Assembly (NCBI RefSeq): GCF_002162135.1
Contig: NZ_CP021382.1
Span: 1,426,001 to 1,490,000 of the forward strand
Direction of reading: 5' to 3'
Source of the DNA: Cellvibrio sp. PSBB006
Lineage (GTDB): Bacteria > Pseudomonadota > Gammaproteobacteria > Pseudomonadales > Cellvibrionaceae
DNA: 64,000 nt
This document shows, in pieces, positions 10,791 through 20,499 of the stretch (its first letter is position 1; every line of letters starts with the position of its first letter). The notes under the pieces were generated by a model, which saw only the letters and a program-made list of their open reading frames with translations, did not search any database and was not told the origin of the DNA. A program made the position numbers and the translations under genes.

Positions 10791-10988
10791 TTAGTTGGCG
10801 CGAAGCATACGCTTAACAGCTGGTACATCGACCTCAGCAACAATGCTGGTGCCGCGCAACTGACGCTTACGCTTAGTGGTCATTTTGGTCAGGATGTGGC
10901 TCTTGTTGGCGTGCTTGTGCTTATAGCCAGCGCCGGTCTTCTTGAAGCGCTTGGAAGCGCCACTATGTGTTTTAGCTTTTGTTGCCAT
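10791..10988 (-). CDS. rpmI: 50S ribosomal protein L35
   Basis: 65 residues from the ATG at 10988 ([18 protein letters not shown]). An in-frame extension upstream (from 11051) is not conserved in the family, and the chosen ATG has the SD GGAGCTTTTCCC just upstream. It is a small basic 23S rRNA-binding protein, in its standard place between infC and rplT. Confidence 0.97.
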   Translation of the reverse strand: MATKAKTHSGASKRFKKTGAGYKHKHANKSHILTKMTTKRKRQLRGTSIVAEVDVPAVKRMLRAN

Positions 10989-11107
10989 GGGAAAAGCTCC
11001 GCATTCGTAGTGATTAATACGAGACACCGCGTTATTGCTGGCCATACACAAAACTACTGCATATGACGATGTCTCTTTAAAGTAGCCTGAGGCAGCTAAA
11101 AGCCCGG

Positions 11108-11656
11108 TTACTTTTTCTTTTTCGGGGCGATTACCATAGTCAATTGACGGCCTTCCATCTTTGCCGATTGTTCTACAGTACCCATCTCCGCCAGGTCTTG
11201 CTCGATGCGTTGCATCATCTCCATACCAAGCTCCTGGTGAGCCAGTTCGCGGCCGCGGAACTTTAACGTTACCTTGGCCTTGTCCCCGTGTTCAAGGAAA
11301 CGTATCAGGTTGCGTAGTTTGACCTGATAATCCCCCTCTTCCGTCCCTGGTCGAAATTTCATTTCTTTAATTTGCTGCTGCTTTTGCTTCTTCTTGGCAG
11401 CCGCTTTGGTTTTCTTTAACTCAAACAGATGTTTACCGTAATCCATGATCTTACAGACCACGGGGTCGCTATCAGCAACAATCTCTACCAGGTCAAGAGT
11501 TGCCGCCTGGGCTTTCGCCAAGGCATCTGCCAAGGGAACGATACCAACCTGCTCACCTTCTGCATCAATTAAGCGAACTTCTTTTGCTTCGATTTGATCG
11601 TTGATCCGCGCCTTTTTGGAATTACCTTTATTCGCGGTAGCGTTATCTCGTTTGAT
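11108..11656 (-). CDS. infC: Translation initiation factor IF-3, rare AUC start
   Basis: 182 residues when started at ATC (11654-11656), eight bases after the SD GGAG. No ATG/GTG start gives a full N-domain: the family-conserved [18 protein letters not shown] segment lies upstream of the first conventional start (a TTG at 11533). IF-3 genes classically use AUU/AUC so that IF-3 can repress its own translation. N-domain about 10-85, helical linker, C-domain with [17 protein letters not shown]. It lies 32 bases downstream of thrS in the same operon. Confidence 0.95.
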   Translation of the reverse strand: MKRDNATANKGNSKKARINDQIEAKEVRLIDAEGEQVGIVPLADALAKAQAATLDLVEIVADSDPVVCKIMDYGKHLFELKKTKAAAKKKQKQQQIKEMKFRPGTEEGDYQVKLRNLIRFLEHGDKAKVTLKFRGRELAHQELGMEMMQRIEQDLAEMGTVEQSAKMEGRQLTMVIAPKKKK

Positions 11657-11688
11657 AGTTTTATCTCCAGTTCATTAATAGAAACAAG

Positions 11689-13611
11689 TCAGGAAGAAAT
11701 ACGTCCCCGGCGTGCTACATCAGCAGCCAGCAGGTCAGTAAAGGCTTCCAGGCTCATTACACCCAAATCATTTCCGTCCCTTGTGCGAACTGCAACAGAT
11801 TGATTTTCAACCTCTTTATCGCCAATGACGAGCAGGTAGGGAACCCGCTGAATCGTGTGCTCGCGGATTTTAAAGCCGATCTTCTCGTTTCTCAAGTCCG
11901 AAATGACACGGAAGCCCTTATCACGCAAGGTTTTTTCCACTTTCTCGACATATTCGGCCTGATTGTCGGTGATATTCAGAACCACCGCTTGCTCCGGCGC
12001 CAGCCAGGCAGGGAAAGAACCTTCATAATGCTCGATCAGGATACCGATAAAGCGCTCGAAGGAACCGAGGATAGCCCGATGCAGCATAACCGGCACCTGA
12101 CGTGAGCCATCTTCCGCTACGTATTGCGCGTCCAGACGGCCGGGCATGGAGAAATCCACCTGAATGGTGCCGCATTGCCATACGCGGCCAATACAGTCTT
12201 TCAGGGAAAATTCAATCTTCGGACCGTAGAAGGCACCCTCACCCGGTAAAAGTTCATAGGGCAACCCCTTACTTTGCAAGGCATCCATCAGGGCTTTTTC
12301 GGCCTTATCCCAGACTTCATCACTACCGACACGTTGCTCCGGCCGCGTGGAAATGCGGATAATGACATCACTGAAACCAAAGTCGGCATAGACCTGATAG
12401 AGCAAATCAGTGAAGGTCGAAACCTCGTCCTGAATCTGCGCTTCGGTACAGAAGATATGGGCGTCATCCTGCACAAAGGCACGCACGCGCATCAGGCCCT
12501 GCAAGGTTCCCGAGGCTTCGTTGCGATGACAAGAGCCGAACTCAGCCAAACGCAAAGGCAGTTCACGGTAACTCTTCAACCCCTGATTGAACACCTGGAT
12601 ATGACACGGGCAGTTCATCGGCTTTACGGCAAAATCGCGATCTTCTGATGCCACAGTAAACATGTTTGCACGGAATTTATCCCAATGACCGGAACGCTCC
12701 CACAATGTGCGATCCACCACTTGCGGAGTCTTGATTTCGCTGTAGCCGTTATTGCGCTGCACATCGCGCATATAGGATTCAAGGGTGGAATAGATGGTCC
12801 AACCACGCGGATGCCAGAACACCATACCCGGAGCTTCTTCCTGTAGATGGAAGAAATTGAATTTCTTGCCCAACTTACGGTGATCACGCTTCACCGCCTC
12901 TTCCAGCATCTGCAAATGCGCAGCCAATTGCTTTTTATCAGCGAATGCAGTGCCATAAATCCGCTGCAACATTTTGTTACTGGAATCACCGCGCCAGTAA
13001 GCGCCGGACACGCGCATTAACTTGAAATGCGCACAAAAACGCATATTCGGAACATGCGGACCGCGACACATATCGACATATTCTTCGTGGTGATACAAAC
13101 CCGGCGTAGCGTCACGGGGAATATCACGCTCCAGAATTTCCAGTTTGTAGGGCTCACCGCGTGCAGCAAAGGTGTCGTGCGCTTCTTGCCAGGACACTTT
13201 CTTTTTCACCACATCGTATTCGGTTTTCGCCAGCGTCAGCATCCGCTGTTCAAGGGCTGCGATGTCTTCATCCGTCAACATATGGTCGAGGTCGACATCG
13301 TAATAAAAGCCGTTTTCAATGGTCGGGCCTATGGCCATTTTGACATCGGGCCACATTTGTTTGATGGCATGGCCGAGCAAGTGGGCGCAGGAGTGGCGAA
13401 TAATCTCCAGACCGTCTTCATCTTTCGCGGTGAAGATAACCAGCTCCGCATCGTCAGCAATCAGATCGTGGGCATCAACGCGCTCACCGTTTACCCGGCC
13501 AGCGATGGTTGCCTTGGCCAAGCCGGGGCCAATGTCGGCAGCGACATCATAGACAGAGACAGGTTTATCAAATTGGCGTTTGGAGCCATCGGGAAGAGTA
13601 ATAACAGGCAT
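11689..13611 (-). CDS. thrS: Threonine-tRNA ligase
   Basis: 640 residues. Domains: TGS (1-60), the second additional/editing domain (about 70-225, with [13 protein letters not shown]), the class II catalytic core (about 240-535, with zinc-binding Cys in [10 protein letters not shown] and motif 2 [20 protein letters not shown]), and the anticodon-binding domain (about 540-640). It charges tRNA(Thr) and hydrolyses Ser-tRNA(Thr). It is the first gene of the thrS-infC-rpmI-rplT block; the SD AAAGGATG precedes the ATG. No T-box is seen upstream. Confidence 0.98.
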   Translation of the reverse strand: MPVITLPDGSKRQFDKPVSVYDVAADIGPGLAKATIAGRVNGERVDAHDLIADDAELVIFTAKDEDGLEIIRHSCAHLLGHAIKQMWPDVKMAIGPTIENGFYYDVDLDHMLTDEDIAALEQRMLTLAKTEYDVVKKKVSWQEAHDTFAARGEPYKLEILERDIPRDATPGLYHHEEYVDMCRGPHVPNMRFCAHFKLMRVSGAYWRGDSSNKMLQRIYGTAFADKKQLAAHLQMLEEAVKRDHRKLGKKFNFFHLQEEAPGMVFWHPRGWTIYSTLESYMRDVQRNNGYSEIKTPQVVDRTLWERSGHWDKFRANMFTVASEDRDFAVKPMNCPCHIQVFNQGLKSYRELPLRLAEFGSCHRNEASGTLQGLMRVRAFVQDDAHIFCTEAQIQDEVSTFTDLLYQVYADFGFSDVIIRISTRPEQRVGSDEVWDKAEKALMDALQSKGLPYELLPGEGAFYGPKIEFSLKDCIGRVWQCGTIQVDFSMPGRLDAQYVAEDGSRQVPVMLHRAILGSFERFIGILIEHYEGSFPAWLAPEQAVVLNITDNQAEYVEKVEKTLRDKGFRVISDLRNEKIGFKIREHTIQRVPYLLVIGDKEVENQSVAVRTRDGNDLGVMSLEAFTDLLAADVARRGRISS

Positions 13612-13855
13612 GATCCATCCTTTTCAGTGGTGACCCCTACCAAAGGCCACTTGAGTTAACTAATGCAGGGAAAACCTTCCTATTGCAGGAAGCTGAAATA
13701 TAAGAGGCGGGAGTATATAAAAGTGGGCGTAGCCATACCAGACTTTTTTAGAATATGCGACATCGGGTGCGCGAAAGTGGGTTGGGCCTGTAACAAACGC
13801 GACGGCCGCGCATCTGTATCGCAACATAACCATTAACTGACGGATAACCTCTCAT

Positions 13856-14497
13856 ATGCTCCAAACCCGGCTGCTACAAACCCACCGCGCACTTGAGCAA
13901 TCCCTGCAAAAATTAGGACATGTCGATGGCCTGGCCACCTTGGCATTGCGCTTCATTCTGGTGCCGGTTTTCTGGATGGCGGGAATGCAGAAGCTCAATC
14001 ATTTCGACAGCACCGTTGAATGGTTTGGCAATTCGGATTGGGGGCTGGGATTACCTCTTCCATGGCTCCTGGCCTTGCTTGCCACAGCCACAGAACTGCT
14101 CGGTGCCATTTTATTAGCACTGGGATTATTGACCCGCCTGATTGCTGTACCTCTGATTATTACCATGCTGGTTGCGATCATCAGTGTGCATTGGGAAAAC
14201 GGCTGGCAGGCTATCGCCGATCCCCAGGCAGCTTTCGCTACGGAATCCGTAATTGCTTCGAGCGAAAAACTGGAGCGCGCACGCGATATTCTACGTGAGC
14301 ACGGCAATTACAACTGGCTGACCTCTAGCGGCAAGTTTGTCATCCTCAATAACGGCATCGAATTTGCGGCGATTTATCTGAGCATGTTACTCGCTTTGTT
14401 ATTTCTCGGTGGAGGACGCTATGTCAGTGTGGATTATTGGTTAATGCGCTGGTTACACGATAAAAATATCAAACAAAGCTCACGCGAGACAGAATGA
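13856..14497 (+). CDS. DoxX family membrane protein (HvfX-like)
   Basis: 213 residues with four predicted membrane helices (about 25-45, 65-95, 98-118, 165-190), the DoxX/DoxD four-helix bundle. Conserved-looking residues include WMAGMQKLNHF in helix 1. The long loop between helices 3 and 4 recalls the HvfX subgroup linked to bufferin-type copper peptides, but no bufferin precursor, DUF692 or HvfC gene is nearby. It is followed by an ECF sigma factor (44 bp gap) and anti-sigma on the same strand, suggesting a membrane stress-response unit. The SD is weak and its substrate is unknown. Confidence 0.8.
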   Translation: MLQTRLLQTHRALEQSLQKLGHVDGLATLALRFILVPVFWMAGMQKLNHFDSTVEWFGNSDWGLGLPLPWLLALLATATELLGAILLALGLLTRLIAVPLIITMLVAIISVHWENGWQAIADPQAAFATESVIASSEKLERARDILREHGNYNWLTSSGKFVILNNGIEFAAIYLSMLLALLFLGGGRYVSVDYWLMRWLHDKNIKQSSRETE

Positions 14498-14541
14498 CAT
14501 TGAATGAAAGTCGCACGTCACGAACGCGGATCACATAATTA

Positions 14542-15234
14542 ATGCTAATCTTGGAGCACGATGATCAGCAGTGTGTACCCGTTCCAATGCCTCTTCCGAC
14601 AAATGATACCGTCACACCCGGCGCGGTAGATGATGCTTCACTGATCGAGCGCTTGCTCCAACGTGACGAGCGCGCCTTCTGTGAATTAATTACTAACTAT
14701 CAGCGACTGATGCTGACAGTTGCCCGAGCAATTGTGGGTGATGTGTTTGCTGAGGATGTAGTTCAGGAAGCCTGGGCTTCGATATATACCGCACTACCCC
14801 GCTTTGAACGTCGCTCTTCGCTGAAGACCTGGATTTTGACTATTGTCAGCAACGAAGCTAAAGCGCGACTGCGACGGGAATCGCGCATGGTGTCGCTTGA
14901 GATGCTGGATGGAGATACACCAGGCAGTTATCTGGACGCAGCCAATTTTCAACCTGACGGTCATTGGCGTCAGGCACCGGCACACTGGAGCCAGGAATCA
15001 CCGGAAGCGTTGATGGAAGAACAACAGTTGCAAACCTGTATTACGAATACACTTAATCTCTTGCCCCCCATGCAGAAAGCAGCCTTTATTTTGCGCGATA
15101 TCGAACAGCAGACATTTGATGAAATTTGCCAGATCTTACACGTGAGTAGCGCAAACATCAGAGTATTGGTACATCGCGCACGTTTGTCGTTGATGCAAGC
15201 GATTGATCGTTATCAGGAGACCGGCCAATGCTAA
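14542..15234 (+). CDS. ECF (sigma-70 family, RpoE-like) RNA polymerase sigma factor
   Basis: 230 residues. Sigma region 2 (about 45-115) contains the core-binding/-10 recognition stretch DVFAEDVVQEAWASIYTALP and SLKTWILTIVSNEAKARLRR. Region 4 (about 165-225) has the HTH QQTFDEICQILHVSSANIRV. Region 3 is absent, as in group 4 sigma factors. The first 30 residues are variable and the start codon is uncertain (the SD is poor; a second in-frame Met is at residue 16). It overlaps the next gene by seven bases, so the two are translationally coupled. Confidence 0.9.
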   Translation: MLILEHDDQQCVPVPMPLPTNDTVTPGAVDDASLIERLLQRDERAFCELITNYQRLMLTVARAIVGDVFAEDVVQEAWASIYTALPRFERRSSLKTWILTIVSNEAKARLRRESRMVSLEMLDGDTPGSYLDAANFQPDGHWRQAPAHWSQESPEALMEEQQLQTCITNTLNLLPPMQKAAFILRDIEQQTFDEICQILHVSSANIRVLVHRARLSLMQAIDRYQETGQC

Positions 15235-15473
15235 GTTGTAAAGACGTAGCCAACCGCGCCAGTGATTATCTGGATAACCAGACCGATGCGAGATTGCGTT
15301 GGCAAATTCGTTTGCATTTGATGATGTGCAGCCACTGCCGCCGATTCATGCGGCACCTGCGCTTGACTCGCCACTTGGTAAAAAATACGGTTCAACAGGA
15401 AAAGAACGATATCGATACTGAAGCGATTTATCACCGGGTTTTGCAGAGAATCGAAACGGAAAAAAAATCCTGA
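15228..15473 (+). CDS. Zinc-binding anti-sigma factor (ZAS/zf-HC2)
   Basis: 81 residues. An upstream Cys (CKDVANRASDYLD) and the H-x3-C-x2-C motif (HLMMCSHC, about residues 29-36) form the zinc anti-sigma signature. It is soluble and has no membrane helix, so it likely senses a cytosolic redox or metal signal, like RsrA/ChrR-type ZAS proteins. The overlap ATGCTAA with the sigma gene strongly supports a cognate sigma/anti-sigma pair. Confidence 0.87.
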   Translation: MLSCKDVANRASDYLDNQTDARLRWQIRLHLMMCSHCRRFMRHLRLTRHLVKNTVQQEKNDIDTEAIYHRVLQRIETEKKS

Positions 15474-15475
15474 TG

Positions 15476-15508
15476 ACACTGAGCACCGGCCAAGTCGGTG
15501 CTCAGTGT
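15476..15508. terminator. Bidirectional terminator between anti-sigma and RND operon
   Basis: 13-bp perfect stem ACACTGAGCACCG with its complement and a seven-base loop, lying between the converging anti-sigma gene and the RND permease. Confidence 0.8.
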
Positions 15509-15515
15509 TATTCAG

Positions 15516-18500
15516 TTAATGCGATTCAGTGTGGGGAGCGGATTCTTCAAAAACCTGAAGCGGTTTATGGCTTGATGCCAGGAAGGTATACACCACCGGC
15601 AACACAAATAAAGTAAACAATGTTCCTATCGACAACCCCGCCACCAATACCAATCCAATGCTGTAACGACTCATGGCACCAGCCCCGGTGGCTAACAGCA
15701 ACGGAATCAAACCGGCTACCATGGCCGCCGTGGTCATCAGGATCGGACGCAAGCGAATACGAGCAGCAAGACGAATCGCTTCGAAACGATCAAGACCATG
15801 ATGCAGTTGTTGCTCCTTGGCAACTTCGCACATCAGGATGCCGTGTTTACTGATCAAACCGACTAGTGTAATCAATCCTACCTGGGTATAAATATTCATA
15901 CTCGCCAATCCGAAGCCCAGCATCAGCAGTGCCCCACATACTGCCATCGGCACCGACACCAGAATCACCAGGGGATCGCGCAGGCTTTCAAATTGCGCCG
16001 CAAGTACCAGATAAATAATCAACAAGGCGAGCAAAAACGTCATGTACAGTGCGGAGCCTTCCTCAACGTATTGCCGCGACTCACCCAGAAAATCATAACT
16101 AAACCCTTTGGGTAAGGATTTCTCTGCCTGCGCTTGTAAAAAGGCCACCGCTTCGCCCATACCCGTGCCGGGAAATAACACCGCACTCAGAGTTACTGCA
16201 TTCACCTGATTGTATTGCGGCAAGCTGCGCGGCTTACCTGTCAGGTCAAAATCAATCAGATTTTTTAACGGCACCGGCGTACCGGTCGCCGACATCACAT
16301 GATATTCGCCGATGGCTTCCGGCGTCAGGCGATCGATACGCTCAACCTGCGGAATAACTTCGTAACTGCGACTTTCAATGTTGATGCGATTGACATAGCC
16401 ATCTCCCATCAACAGCGCCAGGGTCGAACCAATTTCTTCCATGGTGACACCATAGGCACCGGCTTTTTCGCGATTGATACTGACATTGATATTGGCCGCA
16501 CTGAAATTCAGATCGATCATATTAAAAATAAACAGACCGCTGGCCTTGGCTGCCGCCTGCACGTCCTGTGCAACTGCATAAAGTGTTGGATAATCGCCGG
16601 GGCTGGTGATAACAAATTGCACCGGCAATCCGCTCGACGCGCCGGGCAGCGGTGGCAGCGCAAAGGGCGTCGCAGAAACGCCCGGCATACTTTGTATCGG
16701 TGGCGACAAGCGTTTTAATAAATCCTGATCACTCGCTTCGCGCTGACTCCAGGGCACCATGGGCGCAATGGCCAAGCCTTGGTTAGACGCTGGCACACCG
16801 GAAATTGTCAGCGCTGTAACTACCTCTGGCTCTTTGGTTGCCATAGCACTGGCTTTGGCCATATGCGTTTCAATGTAATCAAGGTTGGCGTTATCCGGTG
16901 CAGTCGCCATTACAAACACAACGCCGTTATCTTCTGCCGGGGCCAATTCGTTGGTGATGATATTGAATAAAAACGGCAGGCTGCCCAGCACGATCAGCGC
17001 GAAGACGACGAACACCGGACGCTTGGCCAATACGGCGTCTAACATGCCTGAATATTTTTGATCGAGCTTATCCAGTACCCGATGCACCTTGGCCTCAAAA
17101 TTGTTGTCCTGATTGCTGTGTCGCAATAACTTTGAACTCATCATCGGCGATAAGGTTAGCGCGACGATGCCGGAAATAAATACCGCACCCGCCAGCGTTA
17201 ATGCAAACTCCCGTAGCAAAGCGCCGGTCAGCCCGTCCAATAAAGCAATGGGCGCGTATACCGCTGCGAGGGTAATCGTCATGGTGATAACCGGCACTGC
17301 AATTTCCCGCGTGCCGATGATCGCCGCACGAAACGGCGTTTCACCCATCTTCAAATAACGATCAACATTTTCCACCACGACAATTGCGTCATCGACCACC
17401 AATCCAATGGCTAACACCATCGCCAGCAAGGTCAACAGGTTGATCGAAAATCCCATGAGCTGCATCAACATAGCTACCCCAACGAGGGATAGCGGAATAG
17501 TTACCACCGGAATCAACACCGCACGCAAGGAACCCATGAACAGGAAGATCACCACAACCACAATGATGACGGCTTCGGCGATTGTCTTCACAACTTCATA
17601 GATAGATTCTTCAATCACCAGCGTTGCGTCATAGAGCAATTTCATTTCAATGGTATCCGGCATGTTGCGCTGCAACTCCGGTAATTTTTCACGCACGGCA
17701 TGTGCAATATCCAGCGGATTGCCTTTAGGGGTCGGGTCTATACCGATCAGCACCGCTTCTTTGCCATCGGCAGTTGCGCTCAGCGACACACGTCCTGCGG
17801 CCATCTCTACCTTGGCAATGTCACGCAGGCGCACCACGCCATTGTCCCGGGTTGCCACAATCAAACTGGAAAATTCTTCCACACTGGTAAGGCTGGTTTG
17901 CACATCAACGCTATATAAAAACCAGTCGCTTTTGATTTCACCCGGTGCCGCCTGGTAGTTATTTGCGCGCAATGCGCCCAGCACTTCGCGCGCACTGAGG
18001 TTCAATGCTGACATGCGTTGCGGGTCGAGCCAGATACGCATTGCAAACGCGCTGCCACCCATCAGGTTCGCTTTGGCGACACCAGGAATGGTAACCAACT
18101 GTGGTTGCACAACACGGTTGAGGTAATCCGTAATTTGACTGGCGTTAAGCTTGTCGCTGGAAAATGACAGATAAACAATGGACGTGGTTGAACCGGTACT
18201 GCGGGTAATCACCGGGTCCTGAACATCAGCCGGTAATGTCGCACGCACGCTGTTAACTTTGGCGAGCGTTGCAGCAAGCGCTGCGTCCGGATCTGAATCC
18301 AGTTGCATATGTACAGTGACCGTACTGACGCCCTGCATACTTTGGGATTGTACGAAGTTTATATTTTCCACTTCGGCAACCGCTTGTTGCAGCGGTTGCG
18401 TCACAAACCCCTGGATCAAATCAGCGCTCGCACCATAGTAGGCGGTGGTTACGGTAATCACCGTGTTGGTCAGCTCCGGGTATTGCCGCACCTGCATCTT

Positions 18501-18590
18501 GAACAGTGCCTGGGTGCCCAGCAACAGAATCAACAGACTCACCGTAACCGCCAACACCGGGCGGCGTATAAAAATATCCGTAAAACGCAT
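15516..18590 (-). CDS. RND efflux permease (HAE1/MexF-like), pump 1
   Basis: 1024 residues, the usual HAE1 length. Layout: first membrane helix (IFIRRPVLAVTVSLLILLLG), two large periplasmic loops, and 12 helices in all. Helix 4 has the proton-relay pair in [14 protein letters not shown]. It exports hydrophobic drugs or metabolites from the periplasm and inner membrane with an adaptor and an outer-membrane channel. It starts 15 bases after the adaptor gene and has a good SD (GGAGGT). No channel gene sits in this operon; it may share the one in the neighbouring operon (20500-21936), which is inference. Confidence 0.93.
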   Translation of the reverse strand: MRFTDIFIRRPVLAVTVSLLILLLGTQALFKMQVRQYPELTNTVITVTTAYYGASADLIQGFVTQPLQQAVAEVENINFVQSQSMQGVSTVTVHMQLDSDPDAALAATLAKVNSVRATLPADVQDPVITRSTGSTTSIVYLSFSSDKLNASQITDYLNRVVQPQLVTIPGVAKANLMGGSAFAMRIWLDPQRMSALNLSAREVLGALRANNYQAAPGEIKSDWFLYSVDVQTSLTSVEEFSSLIVATRDNGVVRLRDIAKVEMAAGRVSLSATADGKEAVLIGIDPTPKGNPLDIAHAVREKLPELQRNMPDTIEMKLLYDATLVIEESIYEVVKTIAEAVIIVVVVIFLFMGSLRAVLIPVVTIPLSLVGVAMLMQLMGFSINLLTLLAMVLAIGLVVDDAIVVVENVDRYLKMGETPFRAAIIGTREIAVPVITMTITLAAVYAPIALLDGLTGALLREFALTLAGAVFISGIVALTLSPMMSSKLLRHSNQDNNFEAKVHRVLDKLDQKYSGMLDAVLAKRPVFVVFALIVLGSLPFLFNIITNELAPAEDNGVVFVMATAPDNANLDYIETHMAKASAMATKEPEVVTALTISGVPASNQGLAIAPMVPWSQREASDQDLLKRLSPPIQSMPGVSATPFALPPLPGASSGLPVQFVITSPGDYPTLYAVAQDVQAAAKASGLFIFNMIDLNFSAANINVSINREKAGAYGVTMEEIGSTLALLMGDGYVNRINIESRSYEVIPQVERIDRLTPEAIGEYHVMSATGTPVPLKNLIDFDLTGKPRSLPQYNQVNAVTLSAVLFPGTGMGEAVAFLQAQAEKSLPKGFSYDFLGESRQYVEEGSALYMTFLLALLIIYLVLAAQFESLRDPLVILVSVPMAVCGALLMLGFGLASMNIYTQVGLITLVGLISKHGILMCEVAKEQQLHHGLDRFEAIRLAARIRLRPILMTTAAMVAGLIPLLLATGAGAMSRYSIGLVLVAGLSIGTLFTLFVLPVVYTFLASSHKPLQVFEESAPHTESH

Positions 18591-18605
18591 ATCGACCTCC
18601 TGGCC

Positions 18606-19730
18606 TTAACGCCGCGGTAATTGTTCGCGGGGTGCCAGCGTCTTGTCTTCGACAATGCTGACGCGCGCACCATTGGAAAGTTTTAATTGTCCTGACGTTA
18701 CCACTCGATCACCGATAGATAACCCCTCGGTAATCAATGCATTGCTGCCACTGCGCTGATCGACAACCACTGTAGCCAGACGCACCGTGTCGTAGGTTTC
18801 CCCACCATCTTCCGGTGTAACCGTCTCAATCACATAGACTGTTTCGCCATAGAGCGTAAATGTAATTGCACTTTGCGGGATGACAATTTGATTGGCGAGC
18901 GTCGGCTGGAAAATTTTTACGGTGGCGTACATACCGGCGCGTAATAATTTATCGGCATTTGGAATCGTTGCCTGCACTTGCACCACACCGGATTTGTAAT
19001 CTACGGCAGGTTCGATGGCGGTAATGGTGCCCTCAAATTGCCGCTCAGGAAATGCTGAAATATCCAGGCTGATCGACATGCCGGATTGAATGTATGGATA
19101 ATCCTGTTCGGCCACAATAAAACGAATGCGCATCACATCAATATTCTCCAACCGCACCACTTCGGCACCAGGCTGGAGATATTGACCGAGGTTGACCTGG
19201 CGAATACCGGTAATGCCACTGAAAGGCGCACGAATTTCCCGCCGCGCAATGGTCGCTTTTAAACTATCAATATCCGCGAGCAGCGCATCGTAGGCGGCTT
19301 CGGCCTGATCTGCCTGGCTGCGCGACGCCATGGATTTTTGGGCAAGTTGTGCCAGCCGATCACGTTCACTTTTCACCGATGCGAGACGACTCTGGGCGCT
19401 CTGTAAATCCGCGCGCTCTTTGTCAGCATCCAACTGAACCAGCAGGTCACCTTCATTTACCGCTTGTCCCGACTCGAACAAGACATTACTGACCAGACCC
19501 GCCAGCGAGGCACTGAGCGTGACGCCGCGATCCGGCTCGATAAAGCCTATACCGTCGATTGTCGGAACCCAATCACTCGCACTCACCTGTACAGCCGTGA
19601 CCGGCACAGTAGGCACCGGCAACGAGGCAAAATATTTCCCGATCATGACCTGCTTGAATGCGTAAAAACCAAATACGCTGCCAAAGATCAAACCGGCACC
19701 CACCAACATCCATAGCATCCATTTTTTCAT
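18606..19730 (-). CDS. RND periplasmic adaptor (membrane fusion protein), pump 1
   Basis: 374 residues from the ATG at 19730 (MKKWMLWMLVGAGLIFG); the longer in-frame start at 19772 would overlap the tetR gene and lacks support. It has an N-terminal membrane anchor, barrel-sandwich/lipoyl halves (GIGFIEPDRGVTLSASLAGL and REIRAPFSGITGIRQVNLGQ), a coiled-coil hairpin about 100-170, a beta-barrel and a membrane-proximal domain. It links the permease to an outer-membrane channel. It lies 11 bases after tetR in the same operon. Confidence 0.9.
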   Translation of the reverse strand: MKKWMLWMLVGAGLIFGSVFGFYAFKQVMIGKYFASLPVPTVPVTAVQVSASDWVPTIDGIGFIEPDRGVTLSASLAGLVSNVLFESGQAVNEGDLLVQLDADKERADLQSAQSRLASVKSERDRLAQLAQKSMASRSQADQAEAAYDALLADIDSLKATIARREIRAPFSGITGIRQVNLGQYLQPGAEVVRLENIDVMRIRFIVAEQDYPYIQSGMSISLDISAFPERQFEGTITAIEPAVDYKSGVVQVQATIPNADKLLRAGMYATVKIFQPTLANQIVIPQSAITFTLYGETVYVIETVTPEDGGETYDTVRLATVVVDQRSGSNALITEGLSIGDRVVTSGQLKLSNGARVSIVEDKTLAPREQLPRR

Positions 19731-19741
19731 GGCTATTCCCC

Positions 19742-20311
19742 TCAGGATTCCACTGCTGTGATCGCGTCCCAACTGGCCAGGACAATGTCTTCGAGCATCA
19801 CGTCATCAATATCAATCAAACCGATCATGGCGTTCCGCGCCAGTGCAAAAAAGTGTTCAAACGCGAGCGAAAATAAAACTTCATTGGGAAGGTTTTTCAA
19901 ACTGGCATCAGCTCGCCCGCTTTCAAAAAAGGTTATTAAAGGATAGAAGATTGTTTTGGCATCTGCGTGGCGATTACGCAGTACATCCGGCGGCAGATGA
20001 TCAAATTGATTCTTGCTGAGCAAAATTTCAGGATTTTGTTTAAAGAAGCGCCAGAAACTCATGCATAGCTGGTGGAATTGATCGAACAGCGGTCGACGTG
20101 GATCATGGTCAGCAAAAATATGCTGTGCAACCTGCTCCATGATCTGGGCGTCCAATTGCAGGATGAGATCTTCCCGATCATTAAAATAGAGATACACCGT
20201 CCCCGCCGCGACACCCGCCAGATCGGCAACCTGTTTGATGGAAAAACCATGGAATCCCTTATGGGCCAGCAAGTGCAACGTGGCTTGCAAAATAGCTTCG
20301 CGTTTATTCAT
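19742..20311 (-). CDS. TetR family regulator, first gene of pump 1 operon
   Basis: 189 residues from the ATG at 20311 (MNKREAILQATLHLLAHKGF). An upstream in-frame start at 20407 lies across the palindromic operator and -35 box, so it is rejected. The N-terminal HTH (QVADLAGVAAGTVYLYFNDR, about residues 25-45) binds DNA; the C-terminal ligand domain ends with residues typical of the AcrR branch. As the first gene of tetR-adaptor-permease it very likely represses its own operon through the palindrome at 20365-20388. Confidence 0.9.
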   Translation of the reverse strand: MNKREAILQATLHLLAHKGFHGFSIKQVADLAGVAAGTVYLYFNDREDLILQLDAQIMEQVAQHIFADHDPRRPLFDQFHQLCMSFWRFFKQNPEILLSKNQFDHLPPDVLRNRHADAKTIFYPLITFFESGRADASLKNLPNEVLFSLAFEHFFALARNAMIGLIDIDDVMLEDIVLASWDAITAVES

Positions 20312-20364
20312 AGAGAACTCAGGTAATGGAATTTGGATAACACAATTGGGTACTGTGCATTTAG

Positions 20365-20388
20365 CTGTGAATGAAGGTTCATTCACAG
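20365..20388. promoter_or_regulatory. Palindromic operator upstream of tetR/pump 1
   Basis: 24-bp site with two perfect 11-base arms (CTGTGAATGAA and its complement) around a GG centre, 54 bases before the tetR start. A TTGACA hexamer on the minus strand (20402-20407) lies 13 bases upstream, so a bound repressor would cover the spacer/-10 region. The TGAATGA half-site is typical of TetR-family operators. Confidence 0.8.
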
Positions 20389-20499
20389 AATAGTTGAGCT
20401 TTGTCAAAAAGACATAATAGATGACAGGAAATAATTGATCAGTGATGCCATGCCATCAACAAACGGCAAGGCATCACTATGGAGATTTCCGTTACATAA

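Noticed and set aside
13027..13659. 210-codon plus-strand open frame opposite thrS
   Set aside because: Antisense to thrS; no protein-like composition or start signal.
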